Assembly: GCA_017882245.1 (NCBI GenBank)
Contig: JADGPV010000068.1
Location: forward strand, 1 to 18,781
DNA length: 18,781 nucleotides
Reading direction: 5' to 3'
DNA from: Bacteroidales bacterium
GTDB taxonomy: Bacteria > Bacteroidota > Bacteroidia > Bacteroidales > VadinHA17
In this document: piece after piece, positions 1 through 6,856 of the stretch
Numbering within the stretch: position 1 is the stretch's first letter
How the letters are laid out: each line of letters starts with the position of its first letter
The notes under the pieces: model-generated
What the model was told of the DNA's origin: nothing
Database searches by the model: none
The model's input: the letters and a program-made list of their open reading frames with translations, nothing else
Position numbers and translations under genes: made by a program

Positions 1-1422
1 TCCATAGTTTTCTTTATTTATTATTTTCCTTTCAAAGAAAAAACAAGATCACAAAATTGGCTGTTGCTCATTGCCAGCTATGTTTTTTATGGAATAGCTG
101 AATGGAGGATGATCCCTTTGCTATTCACGGCAACTGTAATCTTTTATTTTTTGGGATTAGCAGTTCATTCTCCTGCATCAGGCAGAAGATCTTCCATGAT
201 AACCTGGTTTGGGGTAATGACAGGTATAGGCTTTTTGTTTTATTTTAAGTATCTTAATTTTTTCATTGTGTCATTTGCCGGATTGTTTAACTCATTGGGG
301 CTCAGGGTGAATTGGAATACATTCAATATTTTAATGCCGCTGGGGATAAGCTTTTTTACCTTTAAACTAATAAGTTATATTATTGAAATACATAGATGCA
401 AAATTGAACCAACGAAAAATTTCGTTGAATTTGCAGCATACATATCGTTTTTTCCGACCATTATGTCTGGTCCTATTGACAGGCCCAATTCGTTTCTTCC
501 ACAACTTGGAATCAAACGGCCTTTTAATTACGATTTGGCGGTTGACGGTTGCAGGCAGATTCTTTGGGGAATTTTCAAGAAAATTATCATTGCAGATACT
601 ATAGCAGATTATGTAAATTCTGTCTGGATGAATATCCCGGATCAGAGAGGCAGTACATTACTTGTTACTGCTTTTTTATACAGCATTCAAATGTACACGG
701 ACTTTTCCGGTTATTCCGATATGGCCATTGGGGTTGGAAAAATATTGGGATTCCGGATAATGAGAAACTTCAATTATCCCTTTTTTGCGAGAAATATTGC
801 TGAGTTTTGGAGAAGCTGGCATATGTCATTAACCTCCTGGCTGACAGATTATGTATTTATGCCATTAAATGTCAAATTCAGGAACTTGGGTAATTGGGGA
901 ATCGGAATTTCAATTATTATCACATTCGTGTTAATTGGATTATGGCATGGAGCCAATTGGACTTTTGTCTTTTTTGGTCTTTATCACGGGATGCTGTATT
1001 GCACATTGATTGTGTCTGGTAAGTTCTTTAAAAAGGAGAAGTTGAATATAAATATCCTGGGACTGCCATCATTGACTGATTTCTTTAAAATGGCATGGAT
1101 ATTCTTCCTTGTTTCACTGGGTCTGATAATTTTTCGGGCAGATAATATTAAGCAGGCAGTGGAATATTTCGGAGGTATTTTTGGTACTTCAAGCTTAATT
1201 ACAAAACCAGATGGACTTGGTGTACTGATTCCTGTCCTTTGTGTGACAGCTGTCATGTTTACAGTTGAATGGTATCAAAGAAATGAGGAATATGGCCTTG
1301 TATTGAGGGAAAGGGGTGTTCTTAAATACAAGGCAATAAAAGGCTTAATATACTGGACTTTAATAATTTGTATTTTGATAAAGGGAGGGGAAGCACAAGA
1401 ATTTATTTATTTTAAATTTTGA
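1..1422 (+). CDS. MBOAT family O-acyltransferase (AlgI-like), 5' end missing
   Basis: A polytopic inner-membrane acyltransferase expected to move acetyl groups across the membrane for O-acetylation of an exported polysaccharide. The frame is open to the window edge, and residues upstream of the first possible start (TTG at 64) fit the hydrophobic N-terminus of this family, so I treat the gene as truncated by the window. Family landmarks are MPLGISFFTFKLISY, SGPIDRP, DFSGYSDMAIG, FWRSWHMSLTSWLTDYVF and IGLWHGANWTF. The histidine of WHGA (codon 946-948) matches the conserved active-site histidine of MBOAT proteins. Many membrane helices are evident. It is followed after 9 bp by an SGNH-like partner, the arrangement known for AlgI with AlgJ/AlgX-type proteins. 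Both genes are clearly more AT-rich than everything downstream. The acyl acceptor cannot be inferred. Confidence 0.93.
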   Translation, partial: SIVFFIYYFPFKEKTRSQNWLLLIASYVFYGIAEWRMIPLLFTATVIFYFLGLAVHSPASGRRSSMITWFGVMTGIGFLFYFKYLNFFIVSFAGLFNSLGLRVNWNTFNILMPLGISFFTFKLISYIIEIHRCKIEPTKNFVEFAAYISFFPTIMSGPIDRPNSFLPQLGIKRPFNYDLAVDGCRQILWGIFKKIIIADTIADYVNSVWMNIPDQRGSTLLVTAFLYSIQMYTDFSGYSDMAIGVGKILGFRIMRNFNYPFFARNIAEFWRSWHMSLTSWLTDYVFMPLNVKFRNLGNWGIGISIIITFVLIGLWHGANWTFVFFGLYHGMLYCTLIVSGKFFKKEKLNINILGLPSLTDFFKMAWIFFLVSLGLIIFRADNIKQAVEYFGGIFGTSSLITKPDGLGVLIPVLCVTAVMFTVEWYQRNEEYGLVLRERGVLKYKAIKGLIYWTLIICILIKGGEAQEFIYFKF

Positions 1423-1431
1423 TTTACAACT

Positions 1432-2421
1432 ATGAAACGGTTTCTTCTTAATCTTGTATTTATTTTTTTTCTGCCTTTGTTTCTGATCTTTGCATCCTCA
1501 GAAATATTATTAAGATCCAGGATGAATGAATATAAATACAAGAATTCTTACCTGGAGAAAAATAAAAGTACAATTGAGTTGCTTTGTCTGGGGCCATCTT
1601 CTGGCTATTTCGGAATAAATCCTCATTATTTTAACATGAAGGCATTTAATGCCACCCATGTTTCTCAAACCATAAATTATGATAATTTTCTTTGGGAAAA
1701 GTTCGCCGGACAAATGGACTCTTTAAAATGTGTTATCCTGACTATTGACTATTGGTCTCCATTTACTACCCTTGAAACATCAGGGGAACCATGGCGAACA
1801 AAAAATTACCGCCTCTATTACGGTTGTAACTATCATAAGTATGATCCAAAATCTATTTTTGAAACATACAATTTTAGTCTGGTTTTATGGGAAAGAGTTT
1901 ATAATGCTTTAGATGATTTGTTCAAAGGGCGTGTTGAATTAGGCATAGATAGTCTTGGCTATGGCACTGATTATACCCTTTCAAAAAGGAATATTGACTG
2001 GCAGGGAGGTGGTCTGTATTCAGCGAAGAGGCATACTAAGAAAATTGATATTGGAATCTTGAATCAAAACGCACAATATATTGATCAGATATGCAGGAAA
2101 TGTCAGGAAAAAAATATCATTGTTCTTCTCCTGACAACACCGGCCTGGGCTACGTACGTTGAAAATCTAAATCGTAACCAGCAAGATCTGATGAACAGAT
2201 TCTGTAATTCGTTTCCAAGTAAGTACCCAAACACTTATTATATATCACTGCTGGAAGATAAAAGATTTACTGAAAATGATTTTTATGACACAAATCATCT
2301 GAATGAATTTGGTGCGAAAAAACTATCATTGATAATAAATGATACTATAACGTACTTTCAACACCAGAAGTCGATTTTCCCGACAAATAGAAAATCGCAG
2401 ACTGGATATTTCGAACGTTAA
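1432..2421 (+). CDS. SGNH/GDSL-like membrane-anchored protein, partner of the MBOAT acyltransferase
   Basis: A 329-residue protein with an N-terminal hydrophobic anchor (about residues 4-23) and an extracytoplasmic body. GPSSGYFG at residues 54-61 sits where the block-I nucleophile motif of SGNH hydrolases is expected (Ser56 or Ser57). DTNH at residues 286-289, followed by LNEFGAKKLS, fits the C-terminal Asp-x-x-His catalytic pair. With the adjacent MBOAT gene this suggests a two-part O-acetylation system in which the membrane protein delivers acetyl and the SGNH protein transfers it to the glycan. It could instead be a deacetylase. The motifs are weakly conserved, so the family assignment rests partly on gene order. 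The start ATG follows the upstream stop by 9 bp with no strong Shine-Dalgarno, as is common in Bacteroidota. Low G+C, shared with its upstream neighbour, suggests a common and possibly acquired origin. Confidence 0.72.
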   Translation: MKRFLLNLVFIFFLPLFLIFASSEILLRSRMNEYKYKNSYLEKNKSTIELLCLGPSSGYFGINPHYFNMKAFNATHVSQTINYDNFLWEKFAGQMDSLKCVILTIDYWSPFTTLETSGEPWRTKNYRLYYGCNYHKYDPKSIFETYNFSLVLWERVYNALDDLFKGRVELGIDSLGYGTDYTLSKRNIDWQGGGLYSAKRHTKKIDIGILNQNAQYIDQICRKCQEKNIIVLLLTTPAWATYVENLNRNQQDLMNRFCNSFPSKYPNTYYISLLEDKRFTENDFYDTNHLNEFGAKKLSLIINDTITYFQHQKSIFPTNRKSQTGYFER

Positions 2422-2468
2422 GACGTTGGGAAGGTACAATTTTTGAGGTTGTAACTTCTTGATTTTGA

Positions 2469-2491
2469 GTGGGCCCACCTGGGCTCGAACC
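2469..2491. repeat. 23-bp exact duplicate of the tRNA 3' end (distal copy)
   Basis: Positions 2469-2491 are identical to 2607-2629, which cover the 3' acceptor strand and most of the T arm of the tRNA at 2608-2682. After 23 bp the copies diverge: GATGCGAGC here against AGGGACCCC in the tRNA. The copies lie 138 bp apart in the same orientation. A direct repeat of a tRNA 3' end is the classic footprint of site-specific integration, but no integrase is visible, so it may be an attachment-site remnant or part of a tRNA-derived repeat element. Confidence 0.8.
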
Positions 2492-2566
2492 GATGCGAGC
2501 GTAAAAAAATGATCCGGTGGATCATTTTAGCGAAACATTCAGACTGCAGGGATGGCTTCGAGCCCA
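2480..2566. repeat. Compound inverted-repeat (hairpin) element containing tRNA T-arm-like ends
   Basis: The outer arms are TGGGCTCGAACC at 2480-2491 and GGCTTCGAGCCCA at 2554-2566, complementary except for one extra base. Inside lies a perfect 10-bp stem, AAAATGATCC at 2506-2515 and GGATCATTTT at 2519-2528, closed by the loop GGT. The outer arms look like tRNA T-arm sequence and the right one is an inverted echo of the left. On the - strand the inner stem is followed by extra T residues, so it could also act as a terminator. The architecture suggests a small structured mobile or regulatory repeat. I see no gene in it. Confidence 0.6.
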
Positions 2567-2573
2567 TACTAAA

Positions 2574-2604
2574 AACAAAAAAAGCAGCCGTCTTCGGCTG
2601 CTTT
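2574..2604 (-). terminator. Rho-independent terminator of the tRNA
   Basis: AAAGCAGCCG at 2581-2590 and CGGCTGCTTT at 2595-2604 form a perfect 10-bp GC-rich stem with a 4-base loop. Read on the - strand the hairpin runs into a T tract (the A run at about 2576-2583), as expected for an intrinsic terminator just downstream of the tRNA transcribed leftward. It separates the tRNA from the repeat element at 2469-2566. Confidence 0.85.
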
Positions 2605-2607
2605 CCG

Positions 2608-2682
2608 TGGGCCCACCTGGGCTCGAACCAGGGACCCCCTGATTATGAGTCAGGTGCTGCTAACCAGCTGAGCTATGGGCCC
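2608..2682 (-). tRNA. tRNA with CAU anticodon (Ile2, lysidine type, or elongator Met)
   Basis: A full cloverleaf folds on the - strand: acceptor GGGCCCA pairing with TGGGCCC, D arm, anticodon stem CCTGA/TCAGG with loop CTCATAA (anticodon CAU at 2645-2647), T arm CCTGG-TTCGAGC-CCAGG and discriminator A at 2608. No CCA is encoded. CAU fits elongator methionine or the isoleucine tRNA whose C34 is modified to lysidine. C4-G69 and C5-G68 in the acceptor stem resemble known TilS-favoured features of Ile2, so I lean to Ile2 but cannot settle it. The D arm reads GCTC...CAGC, leaving a C-C mismatch at 13-22 and a D loop one base longer than usual. Confidence 0.93.
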
Positions 2683-2696
2683 GGATAAACAGGTGG

Positions 2697-2704
2697 CAAA
2701 TATA
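2697..2704 (-). promoter_or_regulatory. Bacteroidota -7 box for the tRNA
   Basis: On the - strand these bases read TATATTTG, matching the Bacteroidota -7 consensus TAnnTTTG, and end 14 bases before the tRNA 5' end. No convincing -33 TTG-type element is seen at the usual spacing. Confidence 0.55.
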
Positions 2705-2714
2705 TAAATTTTTT

Positions 2715-3314
2715 TTATTTACTGTTAATATATTCGAACAGCACACTGCCCGCCTCGTCAAGGTCATTGCCGAAGGTGATGAGGCCGCCGCGGTCGCCAG
2801 CCATCACTATAATACGCTTTTCAAAAACATCCGGCTCGCTGAAAATACGGATCATCTCACGGGCCATGGCCGGAGTGCCGTATTCAACTTTAGGATCGGT
2901 AGTGGGTACCTTGTTCATCAGCTCCTCCCACAGGATGGTCGAGTGAACATGGATGACAGCATTGGTCCCCGGATCTGCTGTATAGATAGCAGCGTGAGTG
3001 AGAGACTCTGAGGAAGCCTTCAACGGCCCGCTGCACATGACGGCATTGTCGTCAATATTGTATGATGATACCTTTACATAATGACCGGGCTCAAGCTCGG
3101 GGATGTCACCCGTTGATGACCCTGTGATGATGAACTGTTGCGATTTGCCGATGCGTATGCTTATGTTTCCGAAACCAACACCGTTCTCAAACGCCCCGAC
3201 AAGGTCAAGATTAAAAAGGATCTCCCTCCAGTGATTGATGATCTCATATTGCTCATCTGAGATTACGGGTCCAGATTGGCTCCAGTAGCAATTGAACTTG
3301 ACAAATCCTTCCAT
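2715..3314 (-). CDS. Class II aldolase/adducin-like protein with altered third metal ligand
   Basis: A 199-residue cytoplasmic protein of the class II aldolase/adducin fold, a family of metal-dependent sugar-phosphate aldolases, epimerases and dehydratases. Landmarks are GFGNISIR (residues 47-54), SSES-LTH with Glu103 as the likely catalytic acid/base, and VIHVHS with metal ligands His122 and His124. The third ligand, normally a histidine in a C-terminal [AG]-H-x-x-G stretch, appears as MAGDRGGLITFG with Asp174 in its place, so metal binding or activity may differ. An in-frame TGA upstream fixes the ATG at 3314 as the first start. It is divergent from the TetR gene, which might control it. 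The substrate is unknown, and it could be a non-catalytic homologue. Confidence 0.8.
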   Translation of the reverse strand: MEGFVKFNCYWSQSGPVISDEQYEIINHWREILFNLDLVGAFENGVGFGNISIRIGKSQQFIITGSSTGDIPELEPGHYVKVSSYNIDDNAVMCSGPLKASSESLTHAAIYTADPGTNAVIHVHSTILWEELMNKVPTTDPKVEYGTPAMAREMIRIFSEPDVFEKRIIVMAGDRGGLITFGNDLDEAGSVLFEYINSK

Positions 3315-3433
3315 ATAATTATTATGATATTTTCAAAAATGCCTCTTTCCTTCCCCAGTCTTCACTGGTGAGGTTTCTCCCCGGAGTTAATTTGTAAAAT
3401 TAAAAATAATTAGGATGATTCGGATTATTGACG

Positions 3434-3455
3434 GAGACGTTGCATGCAATGTCTC
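3434..3455. promoter_or_regulatory. 22-bp imperfect palindrome between divergent genes, operator or hairpin
   Basis: GAGACGTTGCA at 3434-3444 is mirrored by TGCAATGTCTC at 3445-3455 with one mismatch (a G-U pair in RNA). It lies in the 235-bp gap between the divergent aldolase-like and TetR genes, a typical place for a TetR-family operator. A run of six T at 3458-3463 follows on the + strand, so it could also be a terminator. The gap holds no other gene-like frame. Confidence 0.4.
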
Positions 3456-3524
3456 TGTTTTTTATGAAAAAGGATTTTTTCGAATTTCTGCCCTGTTTGT
3501 TCTATTTATTTCGAAATAATTGAT

Positions 3525-3532
3525 TATCTTTG
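3525..3532 (+). promoter_or_regulatory. -7 box upstream of the TetR-type regulator
   Basis: TATCTTTG matches TAnnTTTG and ends 17 bases before the ATG at 3550, implying a very short leader. The nearest TTG upstream lies about 25 bp away, longer than the usual spacing, so only the -7 element is supported. Confidence 0.5.
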
Positions 3533-3549
3533 CTTAAGGTTGGATTTTT

Positions 3550-4134
3550 ATGGTCAATAAAGATGATTATAGAATTAAGATCATCCTGACAGCAAGCAGG
3601 ATCTTTAGTCATTATGGCTTCAGGAAGACCACAATGGAAGAGATCTCAAAAGCTCTAAAAAAAGGTAAAAGTTCAATATATTATTATTTCGGGAGCAAGG
3701 AAGAGATCTTTAAAGCTGTGGTTTTGTACGAGGCTAACCAGCTGCGCACTCAGCTTACTACTGCCATCAAGGAAGTGGATTCTCCGCCGGAAAAATTACG
3801 CAATTATATATTCGTGAGGATGAGGGCGTTTGAGAAGCTCTCAAACTACTACAATGCCGTGTTTGACAAGAATCTTGATCATTACGAATTCATTGAGAAG
3901 ATCAGATCGCGATATGACAGGGAAGAGCTCGCAATTCTGAGGTTGCTTGTTTATGTCGGTAACCGGCGTGGCGTTTTCGAGATAGAAGACAGCGAATATA
4001 CTGCCATGGCTATCCAGACAATGCTGAAGGGCATGGAGGTTCCTCTTTTCTGGCGCAAGCGGGAGATAGACATCAATAACCGTCTTGACGCGATATTACA
4101 TCTGATTTTTTATGGTATTAACAAAAGACCGTAA
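3550..4134 (+). CDS. TetR/AcrR family transcriptional regulator
   Basis: A 194-residue repressor-type DNA-binding protein. The N-terminal helix-turn-helix is clear: AASR-type helix at ILTASRIFSHYGFRKTTMEEISKAL (about residues 12-36), then KGKSSIYYYFGSKEEIFKAV (about 38-57), the standard TetR pattern. The C-terminal ligand domain (about residues 60-194) is divergent, as usual in the family, so the effector cannot be read. It is divergent from the class II aldolase-like gene, with an imperfect palindrome at 3434-3455 between them that may be its operator. The gene ends 6 bp before the end of lgt, which runs toward it. Autoregulation is likely by family precedent but is not shown here. Confidence 0.92.
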   Translation: MVNKDDYRIKIILTASRIFSHYGFRKTTMEEISKALKKGKSSIYYYFGSKEEIFKAVVLYEANQLRTQLTTAIKEVDSPPEKLRNYIFVRMRAFEKLSNYYNAVFDKNLDHYEFIEKIRSRYDREELAILRLLVYVGNRRGVFEIEDSEYTAMAIQTMLKGMEVPLFWRKREIDINNRLDAILHLIFYGINKRP

Positions 4135-4140
4135 TCCGGG

Positions 4141-4950
4141 TCATTTTTTGCTTGCTGCAGGCTCCGGAATTTTTCTGAATGCCCAGATCAGAATTACTAT
4201 TCCTGCAATGATGAATGGTATGCTGAGGAGCTGACCCATATTGAATTTCATTCCTGCCTCAAATGCCACCTGATCTTCCTTGACATATTCCACAAAGAAA
4301 CGAAAACCAAATACTATGACAAGGAATAGTCCGAACAGCAACCCCGGCCTTTGTTTTCCCAGGTTTTTCCAGTAGACCCTCATAAGAATCAGGAAGGTGA
4401 TCAGATAGGCAAGGGCTTCATATATCTGCGTCGGGTGTTTGGGTGCGTGCTCCCCGTTACGGAGAAACACAAATCCCCAGGGCAACGTGGTTTCAACACC
4501 GTATATCTCTGAGTTCATGAGATTTCCCAGCCTTATCAGGCAGCCTGCCAGTGCCACGACAATCACCACACGGTCAATGGCCCAGATAAATGTCTTTTTC
4601 TCTTTCCTTGCAAACAGCCAGAGCGCAATTAGTATTCCTATTGCTGCGCCATGGCTCGCAAGGCCTCCGTGCCATACCTTCAGGATCTCAATGGGGTTGG
4701 CAAGATAATAGGCGGGTTCATAAAATAAACAATGGCCCAGCCTGGCTCCGACGATCGTTCCGATTGCAACATAAACCGTCAGCCTGTCAAGAGTTGCATC
4801 AGTCAGCCCCTCGTTCCTGAAGATTTTTCTCATGATGTAATAACCGAAGACAAATCCGGAGGCGAAGAGCAGGCCATACCATCTTATAGCAAAATGGCCA
4901 ATACGGAAGATCTCAGGATTGACATCCCATGTTATGATCTGTGGTATCAT
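4141..4950 (-). CDS. lgt: Prolipoprotein diacylglyceryl transferase
   Basis: An integral membrane enzyme that transfers diacylglyceryl from phosphatidylglycerol to the lipobox cysteine of prolipoproteins, the first step of lipoprotein maturation. At 269 residues it has normal length. Conserved elements are HGGLASHG with His100, the Lgt signature GCLIRLGNLMNSEIYG with Arg140 and Glu148, HPTQIYEAL at 172-180, and RFFVEY with Arg217 and Glu221. These correspond to residues found essential in the E. coli enzyme (His103, Arg143, Glu151, Arg239, Glu243 regions). About seven hydrophobic segments are visible. It is transcribed alone, divergent from the lipoprotein-led operon, and a TAnnTTTG match at 4970-4977 on the - strand sits just upstream. 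The lipoprotein encoded next door would be a substrate. Confidence 0.97.
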   Translation of the reverse strand: MIPQIITWDVNPEIFRIGHFAIRWYGLLFASGFVFGYYIMRKIFRNEGLTDATLDRLTVYVAIGTIVGARLGHCLFYEPAYYLANPIEILKVWHGGLASHGAAIGILIALWLFARKEKKTFIWAIDRVVIVVALAGCLIRLGNLMNSEIYGVETTLPWGFVFLRNGEHAPKHPTQIYEALAYLITFLILMRVYWKNLGKQRPGLLFGLFLVIVFGFRFFVEYVKEDQVAFEAGMKFNMGQLLSIPFIIAGIVILIWAFRKIPEPAASKK

Positions 4951-4969
4951 TTGTTGTTAGTTTGGTGCT

Positions 4970-4977
4970 CAAAATTA
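4970..4977 (-). promoter_or_regulatory. -7 box for lgt
   Basis: The - strand reads TAATTTTG, a match to TAnnTTTG, ending 19 bases before the lgt ATG at 4950. No -33 element at usual spacing is evident. Confidence 0.45.
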
Positions 4978-5036
4978 GTAAAAAAGTGAAGGATCCCAGT
5001 TCCGGGCAACAATAAATTACATAACAAAATTTGATG

Positions 5037-5044
5037 TAAGTTTG
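5037..5044 (+). promoter_or_regulatory. Candidate -7 box at the head of the glycan-metabolism operon
   Basis: TAAGTTTG matches TAnnTTTG and overlaps a possible TTG start at 5042. If it is a real promoter, transcription would begin near 5050 and translation could not start at 5042; the in-frame GTG at 5051 would then give an almost leaderless message. A chance match cannot be excluded in this AT-rich gap. Confidence 0.4.
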
Positions 5045-5050
5045 CAGATA

Positions 5051-6850
5051 GTGGATGGCAGGAGATACATATCAGGAAGGCTGGGCGTAACAGTGCTGGT
5101 AATGTTTTTTATTTTATCCTGCGCCAAGATAAGCTCCCCCACAGGCGGACCGAAAGACCTTGACCCTCCGGTAATATTGAAGAGTCAGCCCGAAAACGGC
5201 ACGGTGATGTTCACCGGAAAATCATTCACGGTAACATTTAGCGAATATGTGATCCTTGACAAGATCACTGAAAAATTCATGGTGTCACCGCCGGTGAAAA
5301 CAAAACCTTTAGTCAGGTTGAAAGGCAAGAATCTCCTGGTAAGCTGGGAAGACAAACTGTCTGACAGTACAACTTACACCTTCTATTTCCAGGATGCAAT
5401 ACGTGACAACAACGAGAATAATCCAATCCCGAACTTCCAGTATGTTTTTTCAACTGGTCCTGTCCTTGACTCTCTGTCGCTGTCCGGAAATGTTTTCGGA
5501 GCCTTTGATCTTGAGGTAGTGCCGGATGCTCTCGTTACAATGTATTCCAATCTGTCAGATACGGCCCCGGCCAGGCTGCTTCCTGCCTATATTTCCAAGC
5601 CTGACGCATCCGGGGGCTTTATGATAAACAATATAAAACCGGGGCATTACAGGCTTTACGCCGTCAGGGACCTCAATGGCAACAAACTGTATGATCTTGA
5701 TGATGAGACCTTTGCTTTTAGTGATTCGATCATTGACATCACTCCGGAGACAAATTTTAGTATAACTCCTGATACAATTAAATATAAACCTGCGAACGCC
5801 ACTGAAACAACCAAAGCAGATATATTCACATTTGGTACTCACCGGCTTTATGCCTTCATCAGGGAATTAAAGAAACAATACCTGAAGTATACTGAAAGAA
5901 AGAGCAGCGGGTCTGTCGGATTTGCCCTTGCCCTTCCTTCTGACTCCGGACAGGTCTCTATTGTCCTGACCGGTGCAGCACCGGATTCATGGTTTATGGA
6001 AAACAATGCCAGGCGTGACACCTTCATGGTATGGATAACAAGTCCCGAAATGTATGACCGGGATACCATTCAGGCACTGCTGACATATCCATTCACCGAC
6101 AGCACCAAAACACTCATACAAAAAACAGATACAATCATTTTCAGATTCCGGAAGCCGGAGCCTCCGAGAGCAGGCGCGAAAAAAATACCGGCATTATCCC
6201 TGGCGACAAACGTGGGCACTAAAATTAAACCCGGCACAATGCCGGCATTCACAGCCCCGGCACCCCTTAAAGAGCCTGACACATCGCGGATGATCCTGAT
6301 GCAGATTGTAGATACTGTAAAGACCAGGATCAGGGCGGAGTTCATAAAGGACAGTACGAATTCAAGGCGCATTCTGATGAAAACACCGCTGAAAGCCGGG
6401 GGCATCTATACCCTTCTTTGTCTGAGAGGTGCTTTTACGGACATCTACGGGAATGCTACGGACTCAACATTTTACAAGATTAACGTCGGTATCCCGGAAG
6501 ATTACGGCAGTGTTGCTTCAAAGATATCGGGCTATGAGGGCGATGTGATAATTCAGCTTCTTGATAATAAGGAAAAGGTGCTGAAGGAAGCCTTTATTAA
6601 AAGCCCGGGGCAGGTTAAGTTCGAGCTTATTGATAAAGGCCGTTACAGACTGAAAGCTATCTATGACATTGATTCAAACAAGAGGTGGACAACGGGAGAC
6701 TTCAGCCTGAAGAGGAACCCCGAGCCGGTCTCATATTACCCTGGCGAACTTGATGTAAAAATAAACTGGGACCTGGAACAGGACTGGGACCTGAGTGTCA
6801 TGTACAGCAAGGATGTGTCCCTGAGAACCAAACCAGTGACTAAAAGGTAA
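5051..6850 (+). CDS. Ig-like domain lipoprotein (SbsA/Big_5-type), Bacteroidota-specific
   Basis: A surface or periplasmic lipoprotein of about 599 residues. The N-terminus RRYISGRLGVTVLVMFFILSC is a type II signal peptide with the lipid-bearing Cys at residue 24 counted from the GTG at 5051. The mature start CAKISSPTGGPKDLDPP, followed by PVILKSQPENG...FTVTFSEYV and later STTYTFYFQDAIRDNNENNP, is the pattern of Bacteroidota proteins with an N-terminal SbsA-like Ig domain (about residues 40-145). A carboxypeptidase-regulatory-like fold may follow in the SLSGNVFG...GHYRLYAVRDLNGNKLYDLDDE stretch. A similar VRDLNGN-type element recurs near the C-terminus (YRLKAIYDIDSNKRW). Starts at TTG 5042 or GTG 5051 are possible; I prefer 5051 because 5042 lies in a -7 box match. 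It leads the operon, with the GH125 gene 6 bp downstream. Its role is not known. Confidence 0.85.
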   Translation: MDGRRYISGRLGVTVLVMFFILSCAKISSPTGGPKDLDPPVILKSQPENGTVMFTGKSFTVTFSEYVILDKITEKFMVSPPVKTKPLVRLKGKNLLVSWEDKLSDSTTYTFYFQDAIRDNNENNPIPNFQYVFSTGPVLDSLSLSGNVFGAFDLEVVPDALVTMYSNLSDTAPARLLPAYISKPDASGGFMINNIKPGHYRLYAVRDLNGNKLYDLDDETFAFSDSIIDITPETNFSITPDTIKYKPANATETTKADIFTFGTHRLYAFIRELKKQYLKYTERKSSGSVGFALALPSDSGQVSIVLTGAAPDSWFMENNARRDTFMVWITSPEMYDRDTIQALLTYPFTDSTKTLIQKTDTIIFRFRKPEPPRAGAKKIPALSLATNVGTKIKPGTMPAFTAPAPLKEPDTSRMILMQIVDTVKTRIRAEFIKDSTNSRRILMKTPLKAGGIYTLLCLRGAFTDIYGNATDSTFYKINVGIPEDYGSVASKISGYEGDVIIQLLDNKEKVLKEAFIKSPGQVKFELIDKGRYRLKAIYDIDSNKRWTTGDFSLKRNPEPVSYYPGELDVKINWDLEQDWDLSVMYSKDVSLRTKPVTKR

Positions 6851-6856
6851 AGAACT

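Noticed and set aside
2506..2528. Possibility that the AT-rich hairpin is a CRISPR-like or BoxC-type repeat array
   Set aside because: Only one copy occurs in the window and there are no regularly spaced repeats, so no array is supported.
3315..3420. Possible riboswitch upstream of the class II aldolase-like gene (GC-rich patch with a CCAGT/ACTGG hairpin)
   Set aside because: I could not match the conserved core of TPP, SAM, cobalamin, glycine, c-di-GMP or fluoride riboswitches; a single 5-bp stem is not enough.
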